This document shows, piece after piece, positions 9,497 through 19,748 of a stretch of DNA of 64,000 nucleotides. The stretch lies in NCBI RefSeq assembly GCF_001653565.1, contig NZ_LYPB01000049.1:248001-312000 (forward strand), written 5' to 3'. This DNA comes from Paenibacillus oryzisoli (GTDB lineage: Bacteria; Bacillota; Bacilli; Paenibacillales; NBRC-103111). Both the position numbers and the translations under genes were made by a program. The notes under the pieces were generated by a model that was not told the DNA's origin, made no database searches, and was given only the letters and a program-made list of their open reading frames with translations. Numbering within the stretch: position 1 is the first letter of the stretch; every line of letters begins with the position of its first letter.

Positions 9497-12400
9497 TTAA
9501 GGCGTATCTACTAGTATGAGGCTATTAGCTTGAAGTCCACCCTCCACTGTCGTTACTGTAATTGTAGCCGACCCAGCGCTTAATGCTGTCACATTACCCG
9601 ACTGATCTACCGTCGCAACCGTTGGATTACTCGTCGACCACACTACTTTTTTATTATTCGCTTCAAGAGGAAATACCGATGCTTGTAAATGATAGACATT
9701 ATTCGTCACCGTATCGAGTGTGGGATTCATGGCTGAGACCGTTACTCCAGTGACTGGTACATACATCGTCACAAGCATATCGTCGAATAAAGCGGATGTG
9801 TTGTAGGATCTAAAGCCGATTGCTCCGTTACCTAATGCCGTATCTGTGAGCGAAATCTTCTCCTCCCCGTTTAGGTAACCCTTTATTGAAGAACCATTTA
9901 TCAAAATCTTAGCCAGGTACCAAGTATCTAAACTCAGCGTCTGGGAAACAGTCCCTAGTGTCGTCCATGTCCCACTTTGCTTTTTTAATATTTTTAATTG
10001 ATTACTTGCACGGTTTAGCTGAAAATAGTACATATTATTGCCATTCTGGTATCGGAACACCAGTCCTGCTCCTGAACTTCCCGAACCTTCCGAGGTCATT
10101 TTGATTCTCGACTGAACGGCATAGTTCGCCCAACTCGTATTCCCCGTTGATATTACATACTCTCCTGAATTCGAATTGGCAGCCAACAGCTTGTTGATGC
10201 CATCCGTAATAATGCTCCAAGTACCTAGCACCTGCGTCCAGCCCACAGAATCCCCGTCATCGAAGTTATCACTGAAAAGATTCGCGCCTGCAAGATCTTT
10301 TACACTTACATCGTCATAAACGGACGCGATGTTGTAAGCCTTAAAACCAATTTTCCCCGTGCTAAAAGTCGTATCCGTCATATTAATCTTTTCTGTGCCA
10401 TCTAGATAACAGATGATGGAGGATCCATTGACAATGACCTTAACGGTGTACCACTGATTCCATTCAAACTGCTGCGTAACCGGTGTACCTACTGTGGTCC
10501 ATGTGCCCGCTTGTTTTTTCAAGACTTTTATTTGACCATCCGCTTTATTCAATTGAACCGCATACATATTATTGGCATCTTGGTAACGGAATAAGAGACT
10601 AGCCCCCGTTCCCCCATATCCTTGCCCCGTCATCTTAACCTTCGCTTGAACCGAATAGTTCGCCCAGGATGAGGTACCTGCTGCTATCTGACCGTCTGTT
10701 GATGGAATACTCAACACTTTAGAACCTTCCGACACCACATTCCATGTGCCTAGGGAGGAGGTCCATCCCGTGGAATCCCCATCTTGGAAATGATCACTAT
10801 ACAAGTTGCGATCATAATACTTATCATACTCGTATACCCAAGTACCTGAAGATGTTCCTACATATACCCTTGGCAAATTGGGATGAAAGGCGACCTTCCA
10901 TATATCCTTGGTGCCTTTAAGTCCTTCGACGACCCGCCAGTTCTGACCGCCGTCCAATGATTCGAATAATCCAGCACTAGGTGTTAATCCCTGATTATCT
11001 GTTCCCCCTGCTATGAGATGCAGTTGATTATTAGGATCCTGTGCGATATCAAAAATAGGTAAAGTACCGCTTAAGCTTTTGACCAAGCCATTCGATTCAT
11101 TGATACTCGTTAGCGTACTTCCATCAAGTCGGTATAGCCCGGATACATAGCTGCCTATCCAAAGGCGATCCGCCACGAACAGATCCGGTACGATACTCTG
11201 AATACCACTGATTGAGGAAGTCATCGTTACCCATGAAGAGGGGGAACCACCATTCGTTGACTTTGAAATAACTCCTCCATCGGCTGACCATACAACATCT
11301 CCATCGAAAGGAGACACAGCGGCAACACCTTTATCTAATTGACTCCAAGTGAGGCCACCGTCTATGCTTTTATTTTTACCTGCATAAATAATGTTATTGT
11401 TCTGCGGGTGATACATGATTACGCGAGCTTTCGAAGTCATCCCTGTGCCTGGAATCTGTGTGAAATTCAGTCCGTCGTCATGGCTTTCTGATAGGATGGT
11501 ATGCGAGCCCCAATCCCCGATATTGATGAACAAATGCTCAGAATCCTGAGGATCGCGGGCGATTGCATGTACAGTCCTGTGCCCACCATACCTTGGTTCG
11601 TAGCGATCATCCATCAAATATTGAAACATCGGATACTGTTCTGTACCGTATACGTTCGATCTTACAAGCCCGCGATCAATAGCTGTGATATAAATATTAT
11701 GATTATCTGTAGGATCAAATAGGAATCCACTTGCACGTAATCCGGAGAATCCACTACTGGAGGGATACAAACTTACTCCGCCGTCTTTGGACTTGTAGAT
11801 CTCATTATCCAACGGCACCCATACGATATTCGGATTTGTAGGGTGCGTAGTAAAGGCTTCACTAAACCATCCCCAGTTATCTTTCATGAAAGCGGTGCCA
11901 TTATTAACCGTCGAAGCTTGCCAAGTTACTCCCAAATCCGTGCTGTACCTCAAACTATACTGCGAATTTCTAATGGAGAGATATAATCTTGGGTGACCAT
12001 AGGCATCCGGTGCTCCAAATAGAAGCTTGGTAAACTTCCCGTCTGTTGGAACATCGAGTCTCGGCACCTGTAAGTCAGTCCAGGAACTCCCTGCGTCAGT
12101 ACTGGTATATACCTTCCCATCTGCAATAGCAAACCAATGATTGGGATTGGTCGGATTTTCCGAAATGCTGGCAGCTTCTAATCCGGAAAATCCCGTATTT
12201 TTCGCCACCCACGTCGCACCGTCATTCAAACTGACTTGAATGCCACTTCCGTATGTCGCCGCCATGACCGTTCCGCTCGTGGCATCTACAAATAAGTCAT
12301 TGATAGCTTGGTCGATTAGACCGATATTCGTCCAAGTCTCTTTCTCTCCATTACCAATAGATTTGAAAACTCCCTTACTATGCGAGGCCACATAGATCGC

Positions 12401-12988
12401 TCTGTTGCCATTACTCTCGATCCCTCCGAAACGAATCAGCTTATTGGATGATTTCCTATAGAAGGACGTGCTTAACACTTGCTTCCAACTAGTGCCGCCA
12501 TCTGTACTTTTCCATATTCCAGCCAAATTGGACTCTTGCATGATGTTATTGGCCGAATGTGGTGAAGCCGCTGCATAAGCAATTTGTTCATTATCAGGAT
12601 CAAAGACGATATCCATCGTCCCCATCAACCCAAAGCCATCATTACTGGATTTCCATGTTACGCCTCCGTCCTCGCTCTTCCAAATCCCTGAGGTATCTGT
12701 TCCCATGAGTAGATGCTGCGGATTTACCTGCGAAACAGCCATGGCATACACCATCTGCGAGGCCTCTCCACCTTTATACCCAATAGCTGCTTGCTCTTGA
12801 GGCGTCATATGATATTGCACCCACCAAGGCGTATCATAACGGGTTGTTGTCAAAGCATCAATATCGGTTCCAGCAGGTAGAGATATGGGGGGGACAGGTA
12901 ATTGCGTCAACGCTTCTGCTCGCTCCGTGAAAGGATTACACATGAATATCAGCATGATGATCAAAAGGCCAGCTAACTTTTTTCTCAT
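9497..12988 (-). CDS. Secreted Asp-box beta-propeller protein with two ConA-like domains and a Big2 domain
   Basis: An 1163-residue exported protein. After a signal peptide (1-26), residues about 40-728 form propeller blades marked by roughly ten Asp-box motifs of the S-x-D-x-G-x-T-W kind (SEDGGVTW, STDGGTSW, SIDGGLTW, SLDGGQNW). This resembles the sortilin/VPS10 and GH74/sialidase-type folds. Two similar jelly-roll domains follow, at about 729-905 and 907-1072, opening DHFQDGDSTGW and DNFDDGDSVGW; they look like CBM66/DUF1080-type sugar-binding modules. A bacterial Ig-like group 2 domain ends the protein (1075-1160). There is no S-layer or LPXTG anchor. It is the last gene of the second transporter operon. 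It could be a GH74-like endo-glucanase or a non-catalytic glycan binder; no catalytic residue could be assigned. Confidence 0.8.
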   Translation of the reverse strand: MRKKLAGLLIIMLIFMCNPFTERAEALTQLPVPPISLPAGTDIDALTTTRYDTPWWVQYHMTPQEQAAIGYKGGEASQMVYAMAVSQVNPQHLLMGTDTSGIWKSEDGGVTWKSSNDGFGLMGTMDIVFDPDNEQIAYAAASPHSANNIMQESNLAGIWKSTDGGTSWKQVLSTSFYRKSSNKLIRFGGIESNGNRAIYVASHSKGVFKSIGNGEKETWTNIGLIDQAINDLFVDATSGTVMAATYGSGIQVSLNDGATWVAKNTGFSGLEAASISENPTNPNHWFAIADGKVYTSTDAGSSWTDLQVPRLDVPTDGKFTKLLFGAPDAYGHPRLYLSIRNSQYSLRYSTDLGVTWQASTVNNGTAFMKDNWGWFSEAFTTHPTNPNIVWVPLDNEIYKSKDGGVSLYPSSSGFSGLRASGFLFDPTDNHNIYITAIDRGLVRSNVYGTEQYPMFQYLMDDRYEPRYGGHRTVHAIARDPQDSEHLFINIGDWGSHTILSESHDDGLNFTQIPGTGMTSKARVIMYHPQNNNIIYAGKNKSIDGGLTWSQLDKGVAAVSPFDGDVVWSADGGVISKSTNGGSPSSWVTMTSSISGIQSIVPDLFVADRLWIGSYVSGLYRLDGSTLTSINESNGLVKSLSGTLPIFDIAQDPNNQLHLIAGGTDNQGLTPSAGLFESLDGGQNWRVVEGLKGTKDIWKVAFHPNLPRVYVGTSSGTWVYEYDKYYDRNLYSDHFQDGDSTGWTSSLGTWNVVSEGSKVLSIPSTDGQIAAGTSSWANYSVQAKVKMTGQGYGGTGASLLFRYQDANNMYAVQLNKADGQIKVLKKQAGTWTTVGTPVTQQFEWNQWYTVKVIVNGSSIICYLDGTEKINMTDTTFSTGKIGFKAYNIASVYDDVSVKDLAGANLFSDNFDDGDSVGWTQVLGTWSIITDGINKLLAANSNSGEYVISTGNTSWANYAVQSRIKMTSEGSGSSGAGLVFRYQNGNNMYYFQLNRASNQLKILKKQSGTWTTLGTVSQTLSLDTWYLAKILINGSSIKGYLNGEEKISLTDTALGNGAIGFRSYNTSALFDDMLVTMYVPVTGVTVSAMNPTLDTVTNNVYHLQASVFPLEANNKKVVWSTSNPTVATVDQSGNVTALSAGSATITVTTVEGGLQANSLILVDTP

Positions 12989-13104
12989 TTTATTTCCTCC
13001 TTGTACGTTTCTATTTCGTACGATCTCTAATCATCCCATCCTTACATTTATTTTCTATTTAGGTTCTTACCTATCACCACCCTTCCAACCCACTCTGCCT
13101 TTCA

Positions 13105-14451
13105 CTACAAAACAATAGATCCGCCACTTTGTAACCGATGACGCAATGACTGCACATCCACATTGGCAAATCCCTTCTCTTCGGTAAGCGCAATGTAAGC
13201 CGCAACACCCACCGCTTCGCCCAATTGATTCATATTGACCATGACTCGCACACCACCGAAAGCTTCCTCATCAATGTCCAACATCCGGCCTGCCACAATC
13301 ACATTCTTGTATGGACCCTCAGGGAGTAAACTACGATACGGTATCTGATAAAAAGTAGGATTACGTTCCATTGGCTCCCGCCATCTTCCAACCTCTTTCG
13401 GATAACCAGGCCGAATATAGGCTTGCTCACCGTCTAAATATTTGAAGGTAATACCTGGCTTATCCTGATGATGAATATCGATACGGTAACTCCCATTCGC
13501 AATTGCGTCATCGAATCTTCGACCATAGAGAACGTCTTCTCCCGTCAATTGATAGTGACATGAGATATGGCGGGTTTCACGTGTCCCTATATAGGAAGGA
13601 AGTGATACGAGTGACATCCTGTCACCATGACCATACGTATGGACGAGATCCATAATCGCCCTCACTTGCCGGCGCCCCTCCATTTCGCTATAGGTCAATG
13701 CATCACCATCTGCACTGTTGGCATGGTATACACGCGTACCTGCGTACATATGGACATCCTGAGACCCCGGAACCTGGGTCCCCCAACCAAAACCTTCAGG
13801 AATCCCAAATTCATCTTTATGTTTCAGCAACAAGTACGGTAAGTCGATCCCTTCTGTCCCTTGCTCCCATCCGCTAATCTTTGCACAAGCTGTGGAAGGT
13901 TGAAAATGTGGTGAAAGCCGCTGTGCGATTCCTAATCGATCACATAGATCTCCATCCCCTGTCGCATCGATAAACAACTTCGCTTTAATCGCCCCGCGAC
14001 CTGACTTATTTTCAACAATAACGGCCTGAAGTTCGCCATTCACCACATGGGGAGATACGAACATCGTGTGTAAATATGCCTTCACCTTGGATTCCTGAAT
14101 AAGGCGATCTAACTCAATCTTCAGCTCTTCCGTGTTAAGTACATACCCCGCTGAGTGATTCTTCCTCTCCTCAATGACCCCACCTACTCGGTCCAACCGC
14201 TCGATGGTTTCTAGCGTTAAACCGGCAATGATCTGTTGATCAAATTCCGTATTTTGCAGTGAATGCCAAATGTTAACCAAGCCTGATGTCGCTACACCAC
14301 CGAAAGCGTTCTGTTTTTCAATAATAACGACACGGGCTCCCAGACGGGCAGCTCGCACAGCAGCAAATACGCCAGTACAGCTTCCCCCTAATACACATAT
14401 ATCCGCTTCATAAAAGATAGGAATTTCCCTGGCTTCCTCACGTAATAGCAT
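13105..14451 (-). CDS. FAD-dependent oxidoreductase (FAD_oxidored family)
   Basis: A 448-residue flavoprotein. A dinucleotide-binding Rossmann motif (VLGGSCTGVFAAVRAARLG) ends in VVIIEK, and FGGVATSGLVN follows as the second FAD contact. A central LFIDATGDGDLC motif and a C-terminal VAGRMLDIDEEAFGGVRVM segment match the family common in carbohydrate-utilization loci. The ATG at 14451 is preferred over the longer frame because GGAG lies eight bases before it. It lies between the binding lipoprotein and the secreted propeller protein of operon 2. There is no signal peptide, so it acts in the cytoplasm, perhaps oxidising an imported sugar or sugar acid. The substrate cannot be read from the sequence. 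Confidence 0.85.
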   Translation of the reverse strand: MLLREEAREIPIFYEADICVLGGSCTGVFAAVRAARLGARVVIIEKQNAFGGVATSGLVNIWHSLQNTEFDQQIIAGLTLETIERLDRVGGVIEERKNHSAGYVLNTEELKIELDRLIQESKVKAYLHTMFVSPHVVNGELQAVIVENKSGRGAIKAKLFIDATGDGDLCDRLGIAQRLSPHFQPSTACAKISGWEQGTEGIDLPYLLLKHKDEFGIPEGFGWGTQVPGSQDVHMYAGTRVYHANSADGDALTYSEMEGRRQVRAIMDLVHTYGHGDRMSLVSLPSYIGTRETRHISCHYQLTGEDVLYGRRFDDAIANGSYRIDIHHQDKPGITFKYLDGEQAYIRPGYPKEVGRWREPMERNPTFYQIPYRSLLPEGPYKNVIVAGRMLDIDEEAFGGVRVMVNMNQLGEAVGVAAYIALTEEKGFANVDVQSLRHRLQSGGSIVL

Positions 14452-14508
14452 GTTTTCAACTCCAAGCCCTATTTGTATTGGCAAAAATGGATAGTCAAAA
14501 GAAGTAAA

Positions 14509-14528
14509 CCAAGCAAATAACCGCTTGG
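14509..14528 (-). terminator. Intra-operon stem-loop after the binding-protein gene
   Basis: On the minus strand CCAAGCGG pairs with TTGCTTGG around a TTAT loop (two G-U pairs), followed by TTTACTTCTTTT. It sits 17 bases after the lipoprotein stop. Such hairpins often reduce downstream transcription or protect the 3' end of the abundant binding-protein message. Confidence 0.45.
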
Positions 14529-14544
14529 CTCAATTCCCTATTTG

Positions 14545-16086
14545 TTACTTCTTTTTAGTAGCGAGAAACTCATCAAATTGCTTCTGCTTCTCAGTAAGAA
14601 TTTTATCAACACCAGCTGCCTTCAATTTCTCAAGATATTTGGGAAGAATCGTATTCGGATCAACAGCACCGGTATTTAAAGCGCCAGAAAACTCAACTTT
14701 TACAGAAGTCGTTGCAGCAATTTCATTTTTAACAGCAGCCGTATCGAACGTAAATCCTACAGCAACTGAAACAGCGGCTTTCTTATTGAATTCGCGGAAT
14801 TTATTCCACTTCTCGGGATCTTCGTTCTTCCATAAGTAATTCAAAAACTGACTACCGAACATCCAAGCTGCACCAGGCAAGTATTTATTTGCCTTTGGAT
14901 CGTTACCAGGTGCGATATCAATGACATTATCGTTTACCTTCACATAGTGCACGCCCTCGATGCCAAAATCGAGTAAATTCAGTAAGTATTTATCCGTATG
15001 GAGCAAATTAATAAACATCATGGCGCGCTCAGGGTCTTTACTCGTTTTTGAAATTGCGAGCATCGAGCCAGATGCCGTTGATGAGCTGGTCCATGTCTTC
15101 ATCGTTTCAGCCTGCACAAACGGATAGCCTGAAGCTAAACTAACTTCCCCATCCTTACCTGGTTTAAGCGGCGTAACAATGGCAAATACATTGCCTGCTT
15201 TTATTTGTGTTTCTGGCGAATTTTTCGTCGTTGGCGCGTCTTTGTTGATGTACCCTTTCATGAACCAGTCGTGAGTCAAATCTATAAGATCTTTATCTTT
15301 TTGCTGTTCTTGTGTGAGGACGACCTTCGTACTCGTAAGCGTTCCATCAATAGCACCGAAGGAAGTCGCCCCTCCCATGTAATCCCATGTGTTTAGATGC
15401 TGAACAAGATTGTTGCCGCCGTCGAGATACAACGGAATCATGTTGGGTTCGCTATCTTTAATAATCTTGAGAAACGGCTCCAGATCCCTCTCTGATTTAA
15501 GCGTAGACAGGTCCAATTTATATTTCTCTACCATGTCTTTTCTCAGTAGGAATCCACCTGAAGTGGCCATTTCTTTATTTGTGGGAACAGCGTAGATTTT
15601 CCCTTTGATTCTCGCACCATCAAGTGCACTTTGACCCAATGTTTCCTTAATGCCCTTACCATATTTGTCGAGTAAATTCTTCTCTTCCAGGTCAATGAAA
15701 GCTCCTTTGGTTACGTTCGTGGCGTATGAGTTCCAATTGGCTGCGAACAGAATGTCCATCGGTTCACTAGATGCAATCATCAGATTAACCTTATCCCCCC
15801 AAGAGCCTGAGGAAATCGGAGTAATATCAATCGTTGCATTGATTTTTTTAGTTAAATATTTGTTCATTTCTGCTACAACTAGGGCTTGATCTTTTTGAAC
15901 CTCACCAGGATAAATCAATTTTATTGTGTAGGGTGCGAGTTGCGGTTCTGCTGTAGGGCTGGATGCGGATGGTGCTGCTGTAGATGAAGATGCTGATTCC
16001 TTATTTGTGCTGCACCCCGTCAAAAAAATCGCGAGAACCATACTAACGGATACGGCCAACAGACTTGCTTTTTGAATCCTTTTCAT
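14545..16086 (-). CDS. Sugar ABC transporter substrate-binding lipoprotein, set 2
   Basis: A 513-residue solute-binding lipoprotein. The signal peptide MKRIQKASLLAVSVS... ends in a FLTGC lipobox with C25 as the modified residue, followed by a Ser/Ala/Pro-rich linker. The ATG at 16086 is chosen over the longer frame because a full GGGAGGA site lies a few bases before it. The C terminus has the ANRYLPGAAWMFG-like and KYLEKLKAAGVDKI segments seen in the long YtcQ/LplA group. It follows its permeases by 58 bases. Sequence similarity to the other two binding proteins is low, so the ligand is probably different. Confidence 0.92.
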   Translation of the reverse strand: MKRIQKASLLAVSVSMVLAIFLTGCSTNKESASSSTAAPSASSPTAEPQLAPYTIKLIYPGEVQKDQALVVAEMNKYLTKKINATIDITPISSGSWGDKVNLMIASSEPMDILFAANWNSYATNVTKGAFIDLEEKNLLDKYGKGIKETLGQSALDGARIKGKIYAVPTNKEMATSGGFLLRKDMVEKYKLDLSTLKSERDLEPFLKIIKDSEPNMIPLYLDGGNNLVQHLNTWDYMGGATSFGAIDGTLTSTKVVLTQEQQKDKDLIDLTHDWFMKGYINKDAPTTKNSPETQIKAGNVFAIVTPLKPGKDGEVSLASGYPFVQAETMKTWTSSSTASGSMLAISKTSKDPERAMMFINLLHTDKYLLNLLDFGIEGVHYVKVNDNVIDIAPGNDPKANKYLPGAAWMFGSQFLNYLWKNEDPEKWNKFREFNKKAAVSVAVGFTFDTAAVKNEIAATTSVKVEFSGALNTGAVDPNTILPKYLEKLKAAGVDKILTEKQKQFDEFLATKKK

Positions 16087-16144
16087 GCGAATCCTCCCTT
16101 TTTTTGTAACCAATTTGATATAAATTACGTAGCCAAGGCTAGAT

Positions 16145-17089
16145 TCAGCCTTTTACAGAGCCTACGGTCAAGCCTTTAATGAAAAACCTTTGAAAGAAGG
16201 GATACGCAAATACAATCGGACCTACGCCTATGACACACATGGCCATTCTCACGCTTTCGGTTGGTAGATTCATGCTTCCGCCTGCTTGTGTAAATCCTTG
16301 CTGTGCTTGGATATTGGTCGTCATAAACTGAATATTCAGCATGGCTTTATACATTAAGTACTGGATGCTTATCGTTGTATTATCCGTAATAAAAACGAGA
16401 CTTAGAAACCAATCATTCCAATAATTCAGCGTACTGAACAAGGCAACAGTGGCTAGTACTGGCAAAGAAAGCGGCATCACGATGCGGCTAAATATTGTCG
16501 TTTCACCAGCCCCGTCGATCCTAGCCGATTCAATCAAAGCAGGTGGGATTGTCGTTTGAAAGAACGTACGAATAACCAGTACGAAGAAGGGTGAGATCAG
16601 CAAAGGAATAATTAACGCCCAGATGCTATTCTTTAAATCAAGGAACTGCGTGTAAACAAGGTACCAGGGTACCAGACCACCGTTAAAGAGCATGGTAAAA
16701 AACATGAAAAACGTAAATATCCTTTTATGCGGAAAATCTTGACGTGAAATGGGATATGCGAACAATGACATAATAATGACACTGATAGCGGTACCTGCCA
16801 CGGTAACAAGGATCGATATGCCATAGGATTTCACGATCTGATGGATGTCCAGCAACATAAATCTATAAGCCTCTAAACTGAAGTGTACAGGTAGAAATCG
16901 ATACCCATCCGTCAAGACTGACTTTTCTTCTGAAAAGGATACGGAGAGAACGAGGATAATGGGCAATAAACAACAAATGCTGTACACTCCAAAAAACAAG
17001 CTAAAGATCATATTTGCCTTACGAGATATTGCGTTAATGGGATTGAATGACGGATCCCTATGGGGCTTAACCGTTTCTATCACTTCCAA
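16145..17089 (-). CDS. ABC sugar permease, YtcP/CUT1 type, set 2
   Basis: A 314-residue permease with six predicted helices, the EAA loop (ESARIDGAGETTIFSRIVMPL) and the usual ending RFFIKGLTVGSVKG. The frame opens at a GTG directly abutting the ribosome site; the TTG three codons later has AAAGGAGG eight bases before it and is the more likely start. It begins 19 bases after the LplB-type partner ends. The pair forms the membrane channel of the second importer. Confidence 0.93.
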   Translation of the reverse strand: MEVIETVKPHRDPSFNPINAISRKANMIFSLFFGVYSICCLLPIILVLSVSFSEEKSVLTDGYRFLPVHFSLEAYRFMLLDIHQIVKSYGISILVTVAGTAISVIIMSLFAYPISRQDFPHKRIFTFFMFFTMLFNGGLVPWYLVYTQFLDLKNSIWALIIPLLISPFFVLVIRTFFQTTIPPALIESARIDGAGETTIFSRIVMPLSLPVLATVALFSTLNYWNDWFLSLVFITDNTTISIQYLMYKAMLNIQFMTTNIQAQQGFTQAGGSMNLPTESVRMAMCVIGVGPIVFAYPFFQRFFIKGLTVGSVKG

Positions 17090-17107
17090 GCATGCCACCT
17101 CCTTTAT

Positions 17108-18013
17108 TTAAAATAGTGCGTTCTCTTTATTAATTTTCCTAACAATATAGTTAGAGAAGAATACCATGATGAAACCGACAAGAGATTGGTAGAGTCCTGC
17201 TGCAGTGGACATTCCTATATCTCCCAGCGTAATAAACGTGCGATATACATAGGTGTCGATGACATTCGTCGTGGAGAATAAAGATCCTGAATTCAGGGGC
17301 ACCTGAAAGAATAACCCGAAGTCCGTATAAAAAATTCTGCCAATTGCTAGCAAGGCTAGAATAACAATGATTGGAACGAGCGATGGGAGCGTAATATGGA
17401 TCATTTGTTTCCATTTACTAGCTCCATCGAGTGTAGCTGCTTCGTAATACTCGTTATCGATGCCAATGATGACAGCTAAGTACATAACTGTTGAATAACC
17501 AATCGTTTTCCACGTGTGAACAAATGACAAGATATATGGCCAGTACTGAGGCTCGCTATACCATGAAATCGGTTTCATACCAATGAGCGGTAGAAGCGTG
17601 TTATTAATGAATCCGTGCTCCGTACCCAAGTAGCCAAAAACTAAATAACTCGTCACAATAGCAGATAAAAAATAGGGGAGAAACATCGTACTTTGGAAAA
17701 ACTTCGAAAGAAGACGGTTTCTTAATTCATTCAACATAATGGCGAACGAAACCCCGATTACGATATTAAGAACAATAAATAGCGCATTATAAAGCAACGT
17801 ATTACGCGTAATAATCCATGCATCGTTCGTTTTAAACAGATACGTGAAATTATCCAATCCTACCCAAGGACTTCCTAGAATACCATCCGTCAAATTAATG
17901 TTCTTAAAAGCAATGATAATGCCGAACATGGGGAGATAGTTGTTGATGAGTAGGACTACCGATGCTGGCAGCAGCATCAAATAAAATACCCAATAGGTTC
18001 GTATTGTTCTCAC
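17108..18013 (-). CDS. ABC sugar permease, LplB/CUT1 type, set 2
   Basis: A 301-residue permease with the family signature (LLINNYLPMFGIIIAFKNI) after the first helix and the EAA loop EAATLDGASKWKQMIHITLPS. GGAGG lies seven bases before a GTG at 18013, which is preferred; an ATG two codons earlier stands only one base from the ribosome site. It lies about 100 bases after the YesN-type regulator, so the importer may be expressed from the regulator's transcript or from its own promoter in that gap. Confidence 0.93.
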   Translation of the reverse strand: MRTIRTYWVFYLMLLPASVVLLINNYLPMFGIIIAFKNINLTDGILGSPWVGLDNFTYLFKTNDAWIITRNTLLYNALFIVLNIVIGVSFAIMLNELRNRLLSKFFQSTMFLPYFLSAIVTSYLVFGYLGTEHGFINNTLLPLIGMKPISWYSEPQYWPYILSFVHTWKTIGYSTVMYLAVIIGIDNEYYEAATLDGASKWKQMIHITLPSLVPIIVILALLAIGRIFYTDFGLFFQVPLNSGSLFSTTNVIDTYVYRTFITLGDIGMSTAAGLYQSLVGFIMVFFSNYIVRKINKENALF

Positions 18014-18119
18014 TGGCATGCCTCCTGTGTTACTGGTTGATAACTTAATTATAGGAGGCGCTCCCTTGTGAAACTATCCGATACGTGACCTGTTAGTTAA
18101 CACTTTAATGACATACTTG

Positions 18120-19748
18120 TTAGTCTATTTCAAGGGATGATTTAACCATTTTGCGATAATCTTGCGGCGTAAGAGAAGTCAATTTTTTAAACATTTTTCC
18201 AAAGTGCGAGAAGTGCGAGTAACCGACTGCCTCCGCCACAGTTGAGATTTTCAGACTTGTTTCTTCTAAAAGCCTCTTAGCTTTGTCGATGCGGATCTGC
18301 AAAATATAGTCGGCTAGCGATAACCCTGTTTCTTTTTTGAACAGCCGCGATAAATAGGCCGGATTCAAATGAACATACTGCGCAATGTCTTCACGCGTGA
18401 ACTCCAGGCTCATATTTAATTCCATATATTGCTTAACGGATGCAATGACTCCGCCATTGTCGCTATGGCTCTCTCGATTGAAGTAATCCATTCCTATTGC
18501 CGCGATACGTTTCGCCCAAAGACTGAAATGAACCAACGAGCGAATGGCTTGGGATTCGCTGCTCAGATCCTTTAGGGAATAAATATTGTGTATGGAATAC
18601 CCTTGACTATGAACCGTGTTATAGATCATATGAATGTATCCGTGATAGAACGCTTCTAACGATTCAGGCGGGATCACATCATGTTTCCATCGTTCCACAA
18701 CTTGATCCAGCTTGGTATACAGCTCTGTCTTCCTTCCTGTTTCAAATAACAATGACCATTCACCAAAATCAAGCAGTGGTATGACCGTAACAACATCACG
18801 GCGCATGTGTTCAAATTTGAATACGACACAGCCCACTGTCATAATATTATTGCGTTCCAACTTCAGTAAATCACGATACTCTGTTGCCAACTTATTTAAA
18901 GCTACAGCATTGCCGACATAACAGGACATACTGCATTCAAAGTATTGTGAGCACGCATCCAAATAAAGCTGACAGATCCTCTGCAGCTCATCATGTGATA
19001 ATCCTACTTGACCATTATCGTAAAGCAATACCACATTGCTACCGTTACCATCCTGAATGACATGGCCATTTCGACGATTCAGAAAAATTTCCGCAGCAAC
19101 ATTACGCACGGCGTACCCCATAATTTCTTCATCACGTACACTCATCTCTTCTTTCCAGTATTCAATATTAATGATAATTGGAATTATCCTATCTGTCGGG
19201 GAAAGCGGAAGCTGATACAGCTCAAATGCAGCTGTTAAACGTTCAGGAAATAAGGGAATACGCTCGTTCAGCACATCTTGCCAGAATCGCTCAACCATTA
19301 ACGGCAGTTGAACAAACCATTCTTTATAATACTTTTCCAATACTTTGCCGTATTGCCTCTGCTCACTACTCTCGCGAACTACGCCTAGAGCCGCAGATAC
19401 AACCCGCTCCAATTGTTCATTATCGACAGGCTTAAGCAAATATTCAAAGCTGCCAAGATGCACCGCCTGTTGAGCAAATTGAAAGTTGGCATGACCGGAT
19501 AAGAAAATCGTTTTGGTCACTGGGGAGTGTTCTTTCACCCATTTGAGTAATTCCAAGCCACTCCTTCCAGGCATATCGATATCAGAAATCATGATATGAA
19601 TGGGGTGCTGACTCAGTATGTGAATCGCTGTTTCAACATCGTACGCTTCAAACACGGCCTCAAAGGACCCCGACCAATCGATCGACTGCGTAATGCCTTT
19701 CACTGTATACATTTCGTCGTCCACTACAAGAAGGTTATACACGTTCAT
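18120..19748 (-). CDS. YesN-type response regulator, receiver plus AraC DNA-binding domain
   Basis: A 542-residue regulator. An N-terminal receiver domain (about 1-120) has the acidic pair D10/D11, the phospho-acceptor D56 in MISDIDMPG and the Lys of LLKPVD. A long middle region has no clear motif. A C-terminal AraC-type double helix-turn-helix (about 435-540) ends in GYSHFSHFGKMFKKLTSLTPQDYRK. It overlaps the sensor kinase gene by 14 bases, so the two are co-translated. GTG two codons in (giving MYNLLVVDDE) is an alternative start. It probably activates the importer operon just downstream in response to an extracellular glycan signal. Confidence 0.93.
   Translation of the reverse strand: MNVYNLLVVDDEMYTVKGITQSIDWSGSFEAVFEAYDVETAIHILSQHPIHIMISDIDMPGRSGLELLKWVKEHSPVTKTIFLSGHANFQFAQQAVHLGSFEYLLKPVDNEQLERVVSAALGVVRESSEQRQYGKVLEKYYKEWFVQLPLMVERFWQDVLNERIPLFPERLTAAFELYQLPLSPTDRIIPIIINIEYWKEEMSVRDEEIMGYAVRNVAAEIFLNRRNGHVIQDGNGSNVVLLYDNGQVGLSHDELQRICQLYLDACSQYFECSMSCYVGNAVALNKLATEYRDLLKLERNNIMTVGCVVFKFEHMRRDVVTVIPLLDFGEWSLLFETGRKTELYTKLDQVVERWKHDVIPPESLEAFYHGYIHMIYNTVHSQGYSIHNIYSLKDLSSESQAIRSLVHFSLWAKRIAAIGMDYFNRESHSDNGGVIASVKQYMELNMSLEFTREDIAQYVHLNPAYLSRLFKKETGLSLADYILQIRIDKAKRLLEETSLKISTVAEAVGYSHFSHFGKMFKKLTSLTPQDYRKMVKSSLEID

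Noticed and set aside
13003-13026. Possible AraR half-sites TTGTACG and CGTACGA before the Asp-box protein
   Set aside because: Arms are separated by about ten bases rather than forming GTACGTAC, and one overlaps the ribosome site; not the operator geometry seen at araBDA.
16131-16142. Short hairpin TAGCCAAGGCTA after permease set 2
   Set aside because: Five-base stem with a two-base loop and no T-run; too weak to call a terminator.
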